A stretch of DNA of 64,000 bases from assembly GCF_000252955.1 (NCBI RefSeq), contig NC_014228.1, positions 1,998,005 to 2,062,004 of the forward strand. The letters are read 5' to 3'. Of the stretch, positions 47,244 through 60,475 are shown piece by piece. The notes beneath the pieces were generated by a model. That model saw nothing but the letters and a program-made list of their open reading frames with translations. It was not told where the DNA came from and made no database searches. Position 1 is the stretch's first letter. Every line of letters starts with the position of its first letter. Position numbers and translations under genes: made by a program. Source of the stretch: Xenorhabdus nematophila ATCC 19061. GTDB taxonomy: Bacteria; Pseudomonadota; Gammaproteobacteria; Enterobacterales; Enterobacteriaceae.

Positions 47244-47807
47244 CTATTTATCAACCAATCCAATCACTAATTTACCTGGCTTAATCTCTAAGCCTTTGGC
47301 TAATTTTGATGCAGCAGCTTCAGCTTTGCTTTTTTCTGGATTCAGGACATAAACAGGATGAGTGTCAAAAAACTCACTCAAAGAAGTATTCAGATAAGGA
47401 ATCAATACTTTGATTGGGGCGGCGGCTTTTTCTGGCGTTGTCTGGTAGTCTACAATTTCCAACCCTTTAATGAAAATAGCCCCCTTTTCTGTGTCAAATA
47501 TGGGTGTTGCGCTAATAGTCAGTTTCATATCAGCCTGAACCGTTCCTAATAAGGTGGCTAGCTGAACTTTTGCCTGACTGGACAGTTCAATTTTTTCTGG
47601 CGCTTTGCGGCCTACCTGACTGGTTAAATCACCCAGTGTAATATTGGCTTTAGTTGCTCCCGGAAGGCTAATTTGTTTCTGATAATGCACTCTCTTTAGT
47701 AAATATTCATTGAGCAAGCCTTCATTAATACTCATTTCTTTAAATTGATCACAACCGCTGATTAACCCCATGAATATCAATATTGTTCCTAATAAAAACC
47801 TTCTCAT
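47244..47807 (-). CDS. yceB: Lipoprotein YceB (DUF1439)
   Basis: 187-residue periplasm-facing lipoprotein. The start ATG at 47807, with AAAAGGAGACG upstream, gives signal MRRFLLGTILIFMG and lipobox LISGC. The mature part belongs to DUF1439, a lipid-binding tubular fold, with NEYLLKRVHYQKQISLPG and ...LIPYLNTSLSEFFDTHPVYVL as landmarks. The function is not established. It is convergent with ycdY and lies beside mdtH. Confidence 0.9.
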   Translation of the reverse strand: MRRFLLGTILIFMGLISGCDQFKEMSINEGLLNEYLLKRVHYQKQISLPGATKANITLGDLTSQVGRKAPEKIELSSQAKVQLATLLGTVQADMKLTISATPIFDTEKGAIFIKGLEIVDYQTTPEKAAAPIKVLIPYLNTSLSEFFDTHPVYVLNPEKSKAEAAASKLAKGLEIKPGKLVIGLVDK

Positions 47808-47875
47808 ATCGTCTCCTTTTATTTTCAATGGGCAGATTCTACACGCTTTATTACATGAATCATGTAATTGATTCG

Positions 47876-49081
47876 TTAAAGCCGACTCATCATGATAGGT
47901 TTAATTTTCTTCTGATTGAATTGGCGATGTAGAGCATAAATAGTGATTAATCCCGTTAATCCCAGTAAAATCCACGGTAATTGAGGCATATTCAACGTTC
48001 GGCCTGTATCGTAAAGCCATCCACCACCGGTATAGCCCAATGCTCCTCCCAGTGCCAGCCCTAGCCGACTGAACCCCATATAACTCCCGCGTGCCCGTGG
48101 ATCAGCCAGTGAAGCACTCAATGTTTCCCGAGCAGGTTCTGCTGTCACCATACCCAGATAGAAAAGGCAAATCAGGCCAAATAAGAAATGCAATTGATTT
48201 GCCCAACCGATTGGAAACATGCAGAGACTCATTAAAAACAGACCCGCCATCAGGCGTTGTTCCTGTCGAAAATATTTTTCACTCCAGCGCGCAATAGGAT
48301 AGAGCAACGTCAGAGAAATTGCGGCTTCAATGGCGTACATCCACTTAACGGCCGTATGCGTACCGGAAATTTCATGAATAATGATCGGGAACATCAACAT
48401 GACTTGTACTGACAGAACAAAATAACCGGTTAATGTCAGTACGTAGTAAAAGAACCGACGATCTTTAATGACCCGGCTTATACCTTCTTTGATAGGCGTT
48501 CGGATTGTTGATATACGATATGCAGGTAAAAACCATGCGTTAAAGAGAGCTGCCAGTACAAAAACTATCGCACCAATCCAGCAGACGGTATTGAAATCGT
48601 ATTGCAGTAACCAACTGCCTATCAGGGCACCAACTACAGCACCTGCGCTGTCTTGCATCAGTAATAGAGAATAAAAGCGGCCACGTTCATGGGGGCGGGT
48701 TAACTTGATCACCAGGGCGGCCCTCGGAGGGTCGAACAATGTTCCACCTAATGCGGATAAAACACAGGAAAGGATCAAGATCCAGGGTTCGGCAGCCATG
48801 GCCATCAGGACAAAGCCCAGTGCCCGTAATAACATACCGGTAACAATCATTGGCTTGGCGCCGAATTTGTCTGCAATCGCACCGCCAAAAATGCCAAGGC
48901 CTTGTTGTACAAACTGACGTACACCTAATGCAAAACCAACAATAACGGCTGCCCAGCCAAGTTGTTCGACGAAACGAATCGAAATTAAGGGGAAAACAAT
49001 AAAAAATCCCAGAACAACAAGTAGGTTATCGAATAAAAGAAAATATTTACCTAAATTCCGTGCCTGTGAGACTAATGACAT
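47876..49081 (-). CDS. mdtH: MFS multidrug efflux transporter MdtH
   Basis: 401-residue major-facilitator drug/proton antiporter with 12 membrane helices. The loop 2-3 MFS signature appears as [13 protein letters not shown]. The start [21 protein letters not shown] and the ending ...[13 protein letters not shown] match remembered E. coli MdtH (402 residues). In E. coli it gives resistance to quinolones when overexpressed. It is divergent from rimJ, the same arrangement as in E. coli. Confidence 0.95.
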   Translation of the reverse strand: MSLVSQARNLGKYFLLFDNLLVVLGFFIVFPLISIRFVEQLGWAAVIVGFALGVRQFVQQGLGIFGGAIADKFGAKPMIVTGMLLRALGFVLMAMAAEPWILILSCVLSALGGTLFDPPRAALVIKLTRPHERGRFYSLLLMQDSAGAVVGALIGSWLLQYDFNTVCWIGAIVFVLAALFNAWFLPAYRISTIRTPIKEGISRVIKDRRFFYYVLTLTGYFVLSVQVMLMFPIIIHEISGTHTAVKWMYAIEAAISLTLLYPIARWSEKYFRQEQRLMAGLFLMSLCMFPIGWANQLHFLFGLICLFYLGMVTAEPARETLSASLADPRARGSYMGFSRLGLALGGALGYTGGGWLYDTGRTLNMPQLPWILLGLTGLITIYALHRQFNQKKIKPIMMSRL

Positions 49082-49254
49082 TTTGCACCATCAAAATATG
49101 GAAAAATAAACATGAATTCTTGTTATTTTGGACTGTATCTTAACCTTAAGGTAGGGGGAATATAGATGATATTTTTTTATCGTGAGATATTGGTAAAATT
49201 TTTATAAGCGCTAAATTATTGAGCATTTTTCCAAGGTAATTATCAGGAGAAGGC

Positions 49255-49842
49255 ATGTTCGGTTATCGTTCTACATCGCCTAAGATTCGCTTTATTACGG
49301 ATAGGATGGTCGTTCGTTTGGTGTATGAACGTGACACCTATAAATTGGCTGAATATTATGCAGAAAACAAAGATTTTCTTAAGCCATGGGAACCAGCAAG
49401 GGATGGTAGTTTTTACCAACCTTCGGGGTGGATAAATAGATTGAGTTATATTGCTGAGCTACAACGGCAACAGGCTGCATTTAATTTTTTGTTGTTAGAT
49501 CCTGATGAAAATGAAGTCATGGGGGTGGCTAATTTCACGAATATTGTACGCGGAGCATTTTATTCCTGTTATTTGGGCTATTCTTTGGGAAAAAAATGGC
49601 AGGGGCAAGGATTAATGTATGAAGCATTACAACCTGCCATTCGTTATATGCAGCGTCATCAAAAAATGCACCGCATTATGGCCAACTATATGCCGCATAA
49701 TCACCGCAGTGGGAATTTACTCACGAAATTGGGATTTGAGCGAGAGGGTTATGCCAGGCATTATTTGATGATTGATGGTATTTGGCAAGATCATGTGTTG
49801 ACAGCACTGACTGATGATAAATGGGGGAAGGTTGGTTTATAG
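49255..49842 (+). CDS. rimJ: Ribosomal protein S5-alanine N-acetyltransferase
   Basis: 195-residue GNAT enzyme that acetylates the N-terminal Ala of ribosomal protein S5. The start [47 protein letters not shown] (acetyl-CoA loop) and [14 protein letters not shown] are all RimJ landmarks; E. coli RimJ has 194 residues. CAGGAGAAGGC precedes the ATG. It lies upstream of murJ on the same strand with a 181-base gap. Confidence 0.95.
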   Translation: MFGYRSTSPKIRFITDRMVVRLVYERDTYKLAEYYAENKDFLKPWEPARDGSFYQPSGWINRLSYIAELQRQQAAFNFLLLDPDENEVMGVANFTNIVRGAFYSCYLGYSLGKKWQGQGLMYEALQPAIRYMQRHQKMHRIMANYMPHNHRSGNLLTKLGFEREGYARHYLMIDGIWQDHVLTALTDDKWGKVGL

Positions 49843-50023
49843 CTCTGTGGCTTATGAAGCCATTGGTCATATATAACCAATGTAGACATCATTTTTGTCT
49901 GTTAGACTTGAAACACGGCTGCTATCTCACCGGAATGTTTTATCTGCCATACTGATGACATCTTGATGATAGCTTTATATCTTTTATGTTCATTTCATAA
50001 AAACCAATTTTCAGAATAACACC

Positions 50024-51559
50024 ATGAATTTACTTAAATCACTGGCGGCGGTTAGCTCAATGACGATGTTTTCACGCGTCCTTGGCTTTATTCGTGATGC
50101 CATCATTGCCCGCATATTTGGTGCGGGTATGGCAACGGATGCTTTTTTTGTGGCCTTCAAATTACCTAACCTGTTGCGTCGTATTTTTGCTGAGGGTGCT
50201 TTTTCTCAGGCATTTGTACCGATTCTTTCTGAGTATAAAAATCAGCAGGGAGACGAAGCGACACGTACGTTTATTGCTTATGTATCAGGAATGTTGACAC
50301 TTATTTTGGCAATCGTCACAGTCATCGGTGTGATTGCAGCCCCCTGGATCATCTATGTTACCGCACCGGGTTTTACCGATACGCCAGATAAGTTTGTTTT
50401 AACCCGTGATCTGCTCAGAATCACATTTCCTTACATCTTTTTGATATCTCTGGCTTCCTTGGCCGGCGCGATTCTGAATACATGGAATCGGTTTTCTGTT
50501 CCCGCCTTTGCGCCGACATTACTTAATGTCAGTATGATCACTTTTGCATTATTTGTGGCACCTTACTGTAACCCTCCTGTGATGGCATTAGGCTGGGCAG
50601 TTGTTGCGGGCGGTATTTTGCAATTGGCATATCAGCTTCCTCATTTGAAAAAAATTGGCATGCTGGTGTTACCACGGGTTTCTTTTCGTGACACTGGGGT
50701 ATGGCGTGTTATTCGCCAAATGGGACCCGCGATTCTGGGGGTTTCTGTCAGTCAGATTTCATTGATTATCAATACCATTTTCGCTTCATTTCTGGTTTCT
50801 GGTTCGGTGTCATGGATGTATTACGCTGATCGTCTAATGGAGTTGCCTTCCGGGGTTTTAGGTGTGGCTTTGGGTACGATTCTATTACCTTCATTGGCAA
50901 AAAGTTTTTCCAGTGGTAATCACGCAGAGTATCGCAGGTTAATGGATTGGGGTTTGCGTCTTTGTTTCTTGCTGGCTCTGCCGTGTGCGGTGGCGTTAGG
51001 TATGTTGGCAGAACCATTGACGGTTTCACTTTTCCAATACGGTAATTTTTCTGCTTTTGATGCTGAAATGACGCAACGGGCATTAATTGCTTATTGCTTT
51101 GGGTTAATGGGATTGATTGTCGTTAAAGTCCTCGCTCCGGGTTTTTATTCTCGTCAGGATATTAAAACACCGGTCAAGATTGCGATTGCGACCTTGATTT
51201 TAACTCAGTTAATGAACCTTGTTTTTATTGGTCCGTTAAAACATGCGGGATTGGCACTGTCCATCGGTTTAGCTGCCTGTTTCAATGCCGGTATGCTTTA
51301 TTGGCAATTGCGTAAGCGTGAGATTTTTAAACCGCTGGCAGGATGGGGCACATTTCTGCTGAAATTAGCTGTGGCGATTGTTGTGATGGTTGGGGTATTG
51401 CTGACAACATTATGGTTTATGCCAGCTTGGGAACAGGGCAATATGGCTATGCGACTGCTACGGTTGATGGGGGTTGTGATTGCAGGGGCGGGCAGTTATT
51501 TTGCGGCTTTGGCTTTGATGGGATTCAGGCTGAAAGATTTCGCCCAACGGGGATTGTAG
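50024..51559 (+). CDS. murJ: Lipid II flippase MurJ (MviN)
   Basis: 511-residue inner-membrane MOP-superfamily flippase with 14 helices that moves lipid II across the membrane for cell-wall synthesis. The start [25 protein letters not shown] is nearly identical to E. coli MurJ, including the functionally required Arg residues in helix 1 and in [21 protein letters not shown]. The length equals that of E. coli (511). It is followed by a strong terminator. Confidence 0.97.
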   Translation: MNLLKSLAAVSSMTMFSRVLGFIRDAIIARIFGAGMATDAFFVAFKLPNLLRRIFAEGAFSQAFVPILSEYKNQQGDEATRTFIAYVSGMLTLILAIVTVIGVIAAPWIIYVTAPGFTDTPDKFVLTRDLLRITFPYIFLISLASLAGAILNTWNRFSVPAFAPTLLNVSMITFALFVAPYCNPPVMALGWAVVAGGILQLAYQLPHLKKIGMLVLPRVSFRDTGVWRVIRQMGPAILGVSVSQISLIINTIFASFLVSGSVSWMYYADRLMELPSGVLGVALGTILLPSLAKSFSSGNHAEYRRLMDWGLRLCFLLALPCAVALGMLAEPLTVSLFQYGNFSAFDAEMTQRALIAYCFGLMGLIVVKVLAPGFYSRQDIKTPVKIAIATLILTQLMNLVFIGPLKHAGLALSIGLAACFNAGMLYWQLRKREIFKPLAGWGTFLLKLAVAIVVMVGVLLTTLWFMPAWEQGNMAMRLLRLMGVVIAGAGSYFAALALMGFRLKDFAQRGL

Positions 51560-51586
51560 TTATTGTTTGACGGCCTCTAAAAGTTA

Positions 51587-51625
51587 TTGATGAACCGCCC
51601 ACGAAAAATTGGGCAGGTTCATCAA
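51587..51625. terminator. Terminator between murJ and argS
   Basis: TTGATGAACC-G-CCCA pairs with TGGG-CA-GGTTCATCAA around an 8-base loop. It lies 27 bases after the murJ stop and 50 bases beyond the argS end, so it is shared by the convergent genes. Confidence 0.82.
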
Positions 51626-51674
51626 ATGGTCCTTCCGGTTTAAGCTTATTTAATATAATAGAATGAAAAAGTAG

Positions 51675-53405
51675 TTACATCCGTTCTACCGTCTGAATAC
51701 CCAAAGTCTCAAGGCCTTGTTTCAGGGTTTTTGCCGTCAGCAGAGCCAATTTCAGGCGGCTTTGACGTATTTCTTCACTATCTGCATTCAGAATTGGGCA
51801 ATGTTCGTAGAAACCAGAGAACAAGCCAGCCAGATCATACAGATAAGAACACATTACGTGAGGTGTACCTTCGCGGGCAACGGTTGTGATTGTTTCTTCA
51901 AATTGCAACAAGCGGGTTGCCAGAGTTTGTTCGCGTCCTTCGTTGAGAATGACAGGCTGTGTCAGGCTACTTTCGTCAATTTCTGCACGTTTGAAGATAG
52001 AATTTACACGGGTATAGGCATACTGCATATAAGGTGCGGTATTGCCTTCAAATGCGAGCATGTTGTCCCAGTCAAAAACGTAGTCAGTGGTACGGCTCTT
52101 GGAGAGATCGGCATATTTCACTGCACCAATACCAACCGCTTCAATGACTTTTTTCAGTTCATCTTCAGGCATGTCTGGATTTTTCTCACGGATCAAAGTA
52201 TCCGCGCGCTCAATGGCTTCATCCAGCAAATCAGACAATTTGACTGTACCACCCGCACGGGTTTTGAATGGCTTGCCGTCTTTACCCAACATCATGCCGA
52301 ACATATGATGTTCGAGTGACAGAGATTCAGGAATGTAACCCGCTTTGCGGACAATTGTCCAAGCCTGCATCAAGTGTTGATGCTGGCGTGAGTCGATGTA
52401 ATAGAGAACCCTGTCGGCATGCAGGACTTCATGGCGATATTTGGCACAGGCAATATCTGTTGTTGTGTAAAGGTAACCGCCATCTTTTTTCTGGATGATA
52501 ACACCCATCGGTTCGCCTTCTTTATTCTTGTATTCATCAAGGTAAACCACAGTCGCGCCATCACTCTCTACCGCAAGACCTTTCTGTTTCAGATCTGCCA
52601 CGACATCCGGCAGCATATCGTTATACAAACTTTCACCCATCATATCTTTTTCTGTCAGCGTGACATTCAGACGATTATAGGTTTCCTGATTTTGTGACAT
52701 CGTGATGTCAACCAATTTACGCCACATAGTACGGCAATACTCATCCCCGCCTTGCAGCCTTACTACGTAACTACGGGCGCGAATAGCAAACTCTTCATCT
52801 TCATCGTACGTTTTTTTCGCTTCGCGATAGAATTCTTCCAAATCCGCGAGAGCCATATCGCTGGCATTTTCATTCTGGACTTTTTCCAGATAGGCGATCA
52901 GCATACCAAATTGGGTACCCCAATCACCAAGGTGGTTGGCACGAATAACGTTGTGACCCAGAAATTCCAGCGTGCGAGCTGCCGCATCACCAATGATTGT
53001 GGAGCGTATATGACCAATGTGCATCTGTTTTGCAACGTTTGGTGCGGAATAATCGATAACGATAGTTTGAGGATTGACCGGGGAAATACCTAGTTTTTTG
53101 TCTTTCAGCGCAGTTTCGAGATGGGTTGCGATCCAGTCTTTATCCAGAAAAATATTAATAAAACCGGGACCTGCGATTTCAATTTTGCTGGCAATTCCTT
53201 GCAGATCCAACAAACCGACGACTTTTTCTGCCAATTGTCGGGGAGGCATACCCACTTTTTTAGCTGCCGCCATGACACCATTCGCTTGGTAGTCACCAAA
53301 CTGAGCTTTTGCAGATTGACGGACGTGAGCTTCGCTGCCGGCTGGAGCACCCGCTGCGATTAGCGCATGACTGATTTTGTCTGAAAGAATGGCCTGAATA
53401 TTCAC
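51675..53405 (-). CDS. argS: Arginyl-tRNA synthetase
   Basis: Class I aminoacyl-tRNA synthetase of 576 residues (E. coli 577). The HIGH motif reads HIGHIRS in [15 protein letters not shown]. As is usual for ArgRS, the KMSKS loop is degenerate, in the [18 protein letters not shown] region. The N-terminal Add-1 domain begins [21 protein letters not shown]. It is divergent from yecM, as in E. coli. Confidence 0.97.
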   Translation of the reverse strand: MNIQAILSDKISHALIAAGAPAGSEAHVRQSAKAQFGDYQANGVMAAAKKVGMPPRQLAEKVVGLLDLQGIASKIEIAGPGFINIFLDKDWIATHLETALKDKKLGISPVNPQTIVIDYSAPNVAKQMHIGHIRSTIIGDAAARTLEFLGHNVIRANHLGDWGTQFGMLIAYLEKVQNENASDMALADLEEFYREAKKTYDEDEEFAIRARSYVVRLQGGDEYCRTMWRKLVDITMSQNQETYNRLNVTLTEKDMMGESLYNDMLPDVVADLKQKGLAVESDGATVVYLDEYKNKEGEPMGVIIQKKDGGYLYTTTDIACAKYRHEVLHADRVLYYIDSRQHQHLMQAWTIVRKAGYIPESLSLEHHMFGMMLGKDGKPFKTRAGGTVKLSDLLDEAIERADTLIREKNPDMPEDELKKVIEAVGIGAVKYADLSKSRTTDYVFDWDNMLAFEGNTAPYMQYAYTRVNSIFKRAEIDESSLTQPVILNEGREQTLATRLLQFEETITTVAREGTPHVMCSYLYDLAGLFSGFYEHCPILNADSEEIRQSRLKLALLTAKTLKQGLETLGIQTVERM

Positions 53406-53653
53406 CGTGATACCTTAAGTTACGCACGAAAGTTTCTGCATTTGAATGATGCAAATGCTTCCAAATGTGTGGATTATGAGAAAATAACGGATTTTATATC
53501 ATATTCAGCGGCCTGCATGCTACCATCAGCCGCATTGGTGGGATTACTTTTTGTTTTCAGCTTATCTTTCAAGCGATTATTCGCTATTCAATGTTACTTC
53601 GGTTATATCCTGTCGGCGAAAGAACGGTTTGACGACTTTTTGATGGAGATAAA

Positions 53654-54208
53654 ATGATTCATTTTTCAACAATTCCTGAATTGCAGGATTTAGCTGTTGA
53701 TTTAGCAATGTTTGAGCAAAAATTAAAACAGTTCGCTGAAGACCTTAGTTTGTATTTTACGCAATATTCAGCGGATCATATTTCTCTGCGCTGTAATGAG
53801 ATCTCATTGGCAAATCAATGGCGTCGGGGGTTCCTGCAATGTGGTCAGTTGATGTCTGAAAACATCATTAATGGTCGTCCAATCTGTTTGTTTGAACTGG
53901 AACAACCGATAAATCTGCTTGGTTGGAAAATTGATTGCGTGGAACTGCCTTATCCAACTCAGAAACACTATATTCATCAAGGTTGGGAACATGTAGAGAT
54001 TGTTTTGCCAGCACAGGCAGAGCAGCTTATATATGAAGCTTATCAGTTGCTTCCTGACCCACTGCCTGATGGTTTTCGTATAAAAGAGAGTCATCCTAAA
54101 GGAGATAAAGAAAGGTTACCGAATCCAACATTGGCAGTGACCAATGGGGAAATCACAGTTAAATTTCATCCCTTTTCTATTCAAAAAATTGTCAGTAGTG
54201 AAGTTTAA
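53654..54208 (+). CDS. yecM: VOC family protein YecM
   Basis: 184-residue protein of the YecM family, a VOC-fold protein with a conserved metal-binding look and unknown substrate. Landmarks are DHISLRCN, ICLFELEQPINLLGWKIDCVELPYP, HYIHQGWEHVEIVLP and the C-terminal PNPTLAVTNGEITVKFHP. Its position between argS and cutC matches E. coli. Despite the shared superfamily it is unrelated to the VOC protein at 42.5 kb. Confidence 0.92.
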   Translation: MIHFSTIPELQDLAVDLAMFEQKLKQFAEDLSLYFTQYSADHISLRCNEISLANQWRRGFLQCGQLMSENIINGRPICLFELEQPINLLGWKIDCVELPYPTQKHYIHQGWEHVEIVLPAQAEQLIYEAYQLLPDPLPDGFRIKESHPKGDKERLPNPTLAVTNGEITVKFHPFSIQKIVSSEV

Positions 54209-54302
54209 GCCGTAATTAATCAAAGAAATCCTCATTTAACTGATTAATTTTATATGACTCATTAAGTCTGTTAAGCCAAATGTCACTGTCCCCAAATTTT
54301 TT

Positions 54303-54324
54303 ACATTAAATGCTCATTTAATGT
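54303..54324. promoter_or_regulatory. 22-bp palindrome upstream of cutC
   Basis: ACATTAAATG-CT-CATTTAATGT is a perfect 10-bp inverted repeat. A TATAGT-like box follows four bases later (54328-54333), so the palindrome would overlap the promoter's spacer region. It has no T run and is probably an operator, not a terminator. No known regulator consensus is matched with confidence. Confidence 0.45.
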
Positions 54325-54478
54325 TCTATAGTGTGAACCTTCCGATGTTGTGATAAGTGGAAAACATGTCTAATACTATAGGGTAAGAGGTTGTCTCTGA
54401 ACTCAAAAATAAGTAAAGAAGAGGATTAAATAAGGAAGAATTAAAGGGTTATTGTGAAGTTATATTGAGGTGCTTTGA

Positions 54479-55231
54479 ATGATAAAGCTGGAAATTTGCT
54501 GCTATAGCATAAATTGTGCTGTGATTGCACAAAAGGCGGGAGCGGATCGCATTGAGTTAAGTACAAGCCCGTCGGAAGGTGGAGGAACACCCAGCTTCGG
54601 GACATTGCAGCAAGCATTACAGCAGTTGTCTATACCTGTGCATCCGATTGTGAGACCAAGAGGGGGCGATTTCTGTTACAGCAATACCGATTTTGAGGTG
54701 ATGAAAAATGATGTTGCCCATATCCGGGATATGGGGTTTCCGGGCATTGTCTTTGGTGTTCTGAATGAAGAAGGTCATATCGATCGACTGCGTATGAGGC
54801 AATTGATGTCGTTGTCAGGAAATATGGAAGTCACTTTCCACCGAGCTTTTGATATGTGCTTTAATCCACATACTGCGCTGCAACAACTCACAGAGCTTGG
54901 TGTTAAGCGTATCTTAACCTCAGGCCAACAGCAAAATGCTGAGATAGGATTACCTCTGCTAAAAGAGTTAATTCAAGCCAGCCAGGGGCCGATCATTATG
55001 CCAGGAGCAGGCATCAGGGTAAGTAATATCAGTAAGTTTTTGGAATGGGGTATGACGGAAGTTCACAGTTCAGCAGGTAAACTTGAACCTTCTTCCATGA
55101 AATATCGGAAAGCGGGGGTCACGATGAGTTCAGATGACCGTGATGTGGATGAATATTCTCACTATTGTATTGATGGTCAATTAGTTGAATCGATGAAGGA
55201 CGTGATTAGCCTGATTCAACAGAAAAAATAG
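54479..55231 (+). CDS. cutC: CutC family protein
   Basis: 250-residue TIM-barrel protein of the CutC family, named for copper homeostasis, although a direct copper role is disputed. Conserved blocks are [55 protein letters not shown] and EVHSSAG. Length matches E. coli (248). Position between yecM and cmoB is conserved. Confidence 0.95.
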   Translation: MIKLEICCYSINCAVIAQKAGADRIELSTSPSEGGGTPSFGTLQQALQQLSIPVHPIVRPRGGDFCYSNTDFEVMKNDVAHIRDMGFPGIVFGVLNEEGHIDRLRMRQLMSLSGNMEVTFHRAFDMCFNPHTALQQLTELGVKRILTSGQQQNAEIGLPLLKELIQASQGPIIMPGAGIRVSNISKFLEWGMTEVHSSAGKLEPSSMKYRKAGVTMSSDDRDVDEYSHYCIDGQLVESMKDVISLIQQKK

Positions 55232-55330
55232 AGTCTATTACTTGCTTCATTTTTAAACGGCGACTTGGCCGCCGTTGAGTACAGCGATAAAAGGTGTGAA
55301 CTGCCATTATGAGCAGTTCACACAGCAATA

Positions 55331-57120
<1,790 letters not shown>

Positions 57121-57225
57121 CTATTCTAGCAGAATGCAGGAAAGGGCAGAAAGGGATAATCAACAGAAACCCTCTGGCGGCAGAGATACCGCCTTGGGTA
57201 ATGATGGGAGCCTATACATTATGAG

Positions 57226-57624
57226 CTATGTATATAAAGAGAAAATTTGCTCCCACGGTAAATAATAAATATTAGTAATAATCATTATTATCATTGAGAT
57301 ATAGGTTGCTGCCATGCCCATACGCCGCCAGCGTATTTCGCGATGACGCAGGCCAAAGTAGTGCAAAACTCTACCGGACAGCAGCACCAATCCACAAATA
57401 TGTAGCATCCAGACGGCTGCTCCATTCATCTCCATCATGATCAATAACAGCATTGAAATCGGGATGTATTCAACAGCATTACCGTGAACCCGAATGGCTG
57501 TTTGCAATTCATAAAAACCGCCATCACCATAGGCTACCCGATATTGCGTTCTTAATTTGACGACATCCAGAGACAGCTTAATCAATAATAGTGCGCCCAA
57601 TACTATATAAAGCGAGCTAACCAT
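57226..57624 (-). CDS. yecN: MAPEG family membrane protein YecN
   Basis: 132-residue membrane protein with four helices, of the MAPEG family (related to eukaryotic glutathione-linked eicosanoid enzymes). YRVAYGDGGFYELQTAIRVHGNAVEYIP is the family signature. The ATG at 57624 (MVSSLYIVLGALLL) is preferred over 57636 because TGGAG lies nine bases upstream and it matches remembered E. coli YecN. The bacterial function is unknown. It lies upstream of cmoA on the same strand. Confidence 0.92.
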   Translation of the reverse strand: MVSSLYIVLGALLLIKLSLDVVKLRTQYRVAYGDGGFYELQTAIRVHGNAVEYIPISMLLLIMMEMNGAAVWMLHICGLVLLSGRVLHYFGLRHREIRWRRMGMAATYISMIIMIITNIYYLPWEQIFSLYT

Positions 57625-58241
57625 TTTTAACTCCATTGCCTAATCCAAAAACGGCGAGATGATGATAAACCTCAAAAAGAAAACTGTCGCTATAAATCAT
57701 AGTATTTAAGGATAAATCCTATCAATGTTATTCAACAGTAAAAAATTGTCTTACTGAGAAAGATGTTATAGCCTTATCTCCAGTTATAATTTTCAGTATA
57801 ATGACCGCTTTTTTGACAATTCTTCTTAGTACTACAGCCGTATTTGCTCTTCTCAATAGAGAATAAACACATGGAACAGCTTGAATTGATGTTATTTCTT
57901 CGTTTTTTTGAGTATCAGATAATGCACTGATTTTACTATTATTACGGCTGTAGTATTAAGAGCAGGTTTCCGCCCTGTAGTGATAGTAGCTCGCTCTCAT
58001 CCTCACTCTATAACCCTAAACTTTCCCTATCTAACGTGCGTAAAATCCATTGCTATATGCTATAGTAAGTACGTTTTTTTGTTTGTACATACTGGTGTAC
58101 ATTTGTTATTTTATCAAGTTGTAAATTTTATTTAATTGCATGTTTTAATTGGATTAAATTGAATATAATAATCTTCCTAAAAAGAACAATGCCAAAATTT
58201 CCGCAGCAGAAAGCAGAACGAGCTGAGTAAAAGGATATTGT
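57625..58241. other. Intergenic region between yecN and aspS
   Basis: 617 bases between divergent genes. It holds the inverted-repeat element at 57830-57955. After that comes AT-rich DNA with a TATAAT box at 58164-58169, about 70 bases before aspS, likely part of its promoter. A 19-codon frame (57871-57930) inside the element is too short to call. Confidence 0.6.
57830..57955. mobile_element. Candidate MITE with TA target duplication
   Basis: CTACAGCCGTA (57832-57842) and its exact complement TACGGCTGTAG (57943-57953) bound a 122-bp segment. Each end is flanked outside by TA (57830-57831 and 57954-57955). A short terminal repeat plus TA duplication is the pattern of IS630/Tc1-mariner non-autonomous elements. 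It contains no transposase. The imperfect match extends outward (TCTTA on both sides), so the true end could be a few bases further out. Confidence 0.55.
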
Positions 58242-60011
58242 ATGCGTACTAATTATTGTGGGCAGTTGAGCCTAGCCCATGAGGGCCAAAAAGTAACCCT
58301 TTGTGGATGGGTAAATCGTCGTCGTGATTTGGGTGGTTTGATCTTTATTGATATGCGAGATCGTGAAGGTATCGTTCAGGTATTCTTTGACCCAGACCAA
58401 AAAGAGGCCTTTGCTCAGGCTTCTGAACTGCGTAATGAATTTTGTCTTCAGATTACAGGTATCGTGCGGGCACGCCCTGATAGCCAAATCAATCAAGAAA
58501 TGGCAACAGGTGAAGTTGAAGTCTTTGCCGAAAGCCTGATGATTTTTAACCGCTCAGAGCCATTGCCACTGGATAGTAACCAGAATAACAGCGAAGAACA
58601 GCGCCTGAAATATCGTTATCTTGACCTGCGTCGCCCTGAGATGTCCCAGCGTTTGAAGACGCGTGCAAAAATCACCAGTTTTGTTCGTCGTTTCATGGAT
58701 GATGCGGGTTTCCTTGATGTGGAAACCCCCATGCTGACCAAAGCGACGCCAGAAGGTGCACGTGACTATTTAGTCCCAAGCCGTGTCCATAAAGGTGAAT
58801 TTTATGCACTGCCGCAGTCTCCGCAGCTTTTCAAACAATTACTGATGATGTCCGGCTTTGACCGTTATTACCAGATTGTGAAATGCTTCCGTGATGAAGA
58901 CCTGCGTGCAGACCGTCAACCAGAATTCACTCAGATCGACGTTGAAACCTCGTTTATGACAGCAGGGCAAGTGCGCGAGATCATGGAAAAAATGATCCGT
59001 GAACTGTGGCAGGAAGTACGGGGTGTTGATTTGGATAATTTCCCAATCATGACATTCGAAGAAGCCATGCGTCGCTTCGGTTCGGATAAACCAGACCTGC
59101 GTAACCCATTGGAGCTGGTGGATGTTGCTGATCTGGTTAAAGATGTTGAATTTGCTGTTTTCGCAGAACCTGCGAATAATCCTAAAGGGCGCGTTGCCAC
59201 CCTTTGTGTACCCGGTGGGGCAGAGCTGAGCCGTAAGCAGATCGATGAATACGGTAAATTTGTCGGCATCTATGGCGCAAAAGGGCTGGCATGGATGAAA
59301 GTGAACAACCGTGCTGCGGGTGTGGAAGGAGTACAAAGCCCGATTGCCAAATTCCTGTCTGCTGAGGTAGTTGAAGGCTTGCTGGCCCGCACGAATGCGA
59401 AGGATGGCGATATCCTGTTCTTTGGTGCTGACAAGAAAAATGTGGTGACTGATGCAATGGGTGCATTGCGCCTGAAATTGGGTCGTGATTTGAACATCAC
59501 CGATCTGGCAAGCTGGAAGCCACTGTGGGTTATTGATTTCCCAATGTTTGAAGAGAACGGAGAAGGTGGTCTGACAGCAATGCACCACCCATTTACATCT
59601 CCGCGTGATATGTCAGCCTCTGAATTGGAAAGCAATCCAGAATCTGCTATCGCGAACGCTTACGATATGGTTATCAATGGCTATGAAGTGGGCGGTGGTT
59701 CTGTCCGTATCCATCGCAATGAAATGCAGCAGATTGTATTCCGCATTTTAGGTATCAATGAACAGGAACAGCAGGAGAAATTTGGTTTCTTGCTGAACGC
59801 CCTGAAGTACGGTACACCCCCTCATGCTGGTCTGGCTTTCGGTCTGGATCGCCTCGTTATGTTATTGACTAATACCGATAATATTCGTGATGTCATTGCT
59901 TTCCCGAAAACAACGGCCGCGTCATGTTTAATGACTGATGCACCAAGTTTGGCAAATCCATCTTCACTGGAAGAACTGGCCATTTCGGTTGTTAAAAAAG
60001 AGAGAGAATAA
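58242..60011 (+). CDS. aspS: Aspartyl-tRNA synthetase
   Basis: Class II synthetase of 589 residues (E. coli 590). It has an N-terminal OB-fold anticodon domain ([26 protein letters not shown]), the motif 2 loop [23 protein letters not shown], the bacterial GAD insertion, and motif 3 [14 protein letters not shown]. The start is [10 protein letters not shown] after AAAAGGATATT. The TAA stop overlaps the nudB ATG by one base. Confidence 0.98.
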   Translation: MRTNYCGQLSLAHEGQKVTLCGWVNRRRDLGGLIFIDMRDREGIVQVFFDPDQKEAFAQASELRNEFCLQITGIVRARPDSQINQEMATGEVEVFAESLMIFNRSEPLPLDSNQNNSEEQRLKYRYLDLRRPEMSQRLKTRAKITSFVRRFMDDAGFLDVETPMLTKATPEGARDYLVPSRVHKGEFYALPQSPQLFKQLLMMSGFDRYYQIVKCFRDEDLRADRQPEFTQIDVETSFMTAGQVREIMEKMIRELWQEVRGVDLDNFPIMTFEEAMRRFGSDKPDLRNPLELVDVADLVKDVEFAVFAEPANNPKGRVATLCVPGGAELSRKQIDEYGKFVGIYGAKGLAWMKVNNRAAGVEGVQSPIAKFLSAEVVEGLLARTNAKDGDILFFGADKKNVVTDAMGALRLKLGRDLNITDLASWKPLWVIDFPMFEENGEGGLTAMHHPFTSPRDMSASELESNPESAIANAYDMVINGYEVGGGSVRIHRNEMQQIVFRILGINEQEQQEKFGFLLNALKYGTPPHAGLAFGLDRLVMLLTNTDNIRDVIAFPKTTAASCLMTDAPSLANPSSLEELAISVVKKERE

Positions 60012-60445
60012 TGACTTACAAGCGCCCTGAATCTGTACTGGTTATGATTTATGCCTTTGACAGCAAAAGGGTGCTGATGTTACAGCGACGGGATGATCCT
60101 GAATTCTGGCAATCCGTGACGGGTAGCCTTGAAGAGGGTGAAAAACCGAGAGAGGCTGCGTTGCGTGAAGTGCAGGAAGAGATAGGAATTGACATTATCA
60201 ATGAAAATCTTGAACTGGTAGATTGTCAGCGTAGTCTCTATTATGAGATTTTCTCGCATTTAAGATATCGATATGCTCCGGGAGTAATGCGTAATAAAGA
60301 ACATTGGTTCTCGCTGGCGTTACCGGAGGAGCGCGTGATCCTGCTGACTGAACATTTGACTTATCAATGGCTGGTGGTTGAAGAAGCCGCTGGGTTGACC
60401 AAGTCATGGAGCAATCGGCAGGCAATTGAAGAATTTGTTATTTAG
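60011..60445 (+). CDS. nudB: Dihydroneopterin triphosphate diphosphatase
   Basis: 144-residue Nudix hydrolase that removes pyrophosphate from dihydroneopterin triphosphate in folate synthesis. The Nudix box runs from GSLEEGEKPREAALREVQEEIG (G-x5-E-x7-REVQEE). Length is near E. coli NudB (150). It is translationally coupled to aspS by a one-base overlap and precedes yebC, the conserved order. Confidence 0.95.
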   Translation: MTYKRPESVLVMIYAFDSKRVLMLQRRDDPEFWQSVTGSLEEGEKPREAALREVQEEIGIDIINENLELVDCQRSLYYEIFSHLRYRYAPGVMRNKEHWFSLALPEERVILLTEHLTYQWLVVEEAAGLTKSWSNRQAIEEFVI

Positions 60446-60475
60446 TCTGCAAGACGTTTTATCGGAGATATTTTC

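Noticed and set aside
57871..57930. 19-codon frame inside the candidate MITE as a small toxin peptide
   Set aside because: It has no ribosome site and no strongly hydrophobic stretch like known type I toxins; too short to support.
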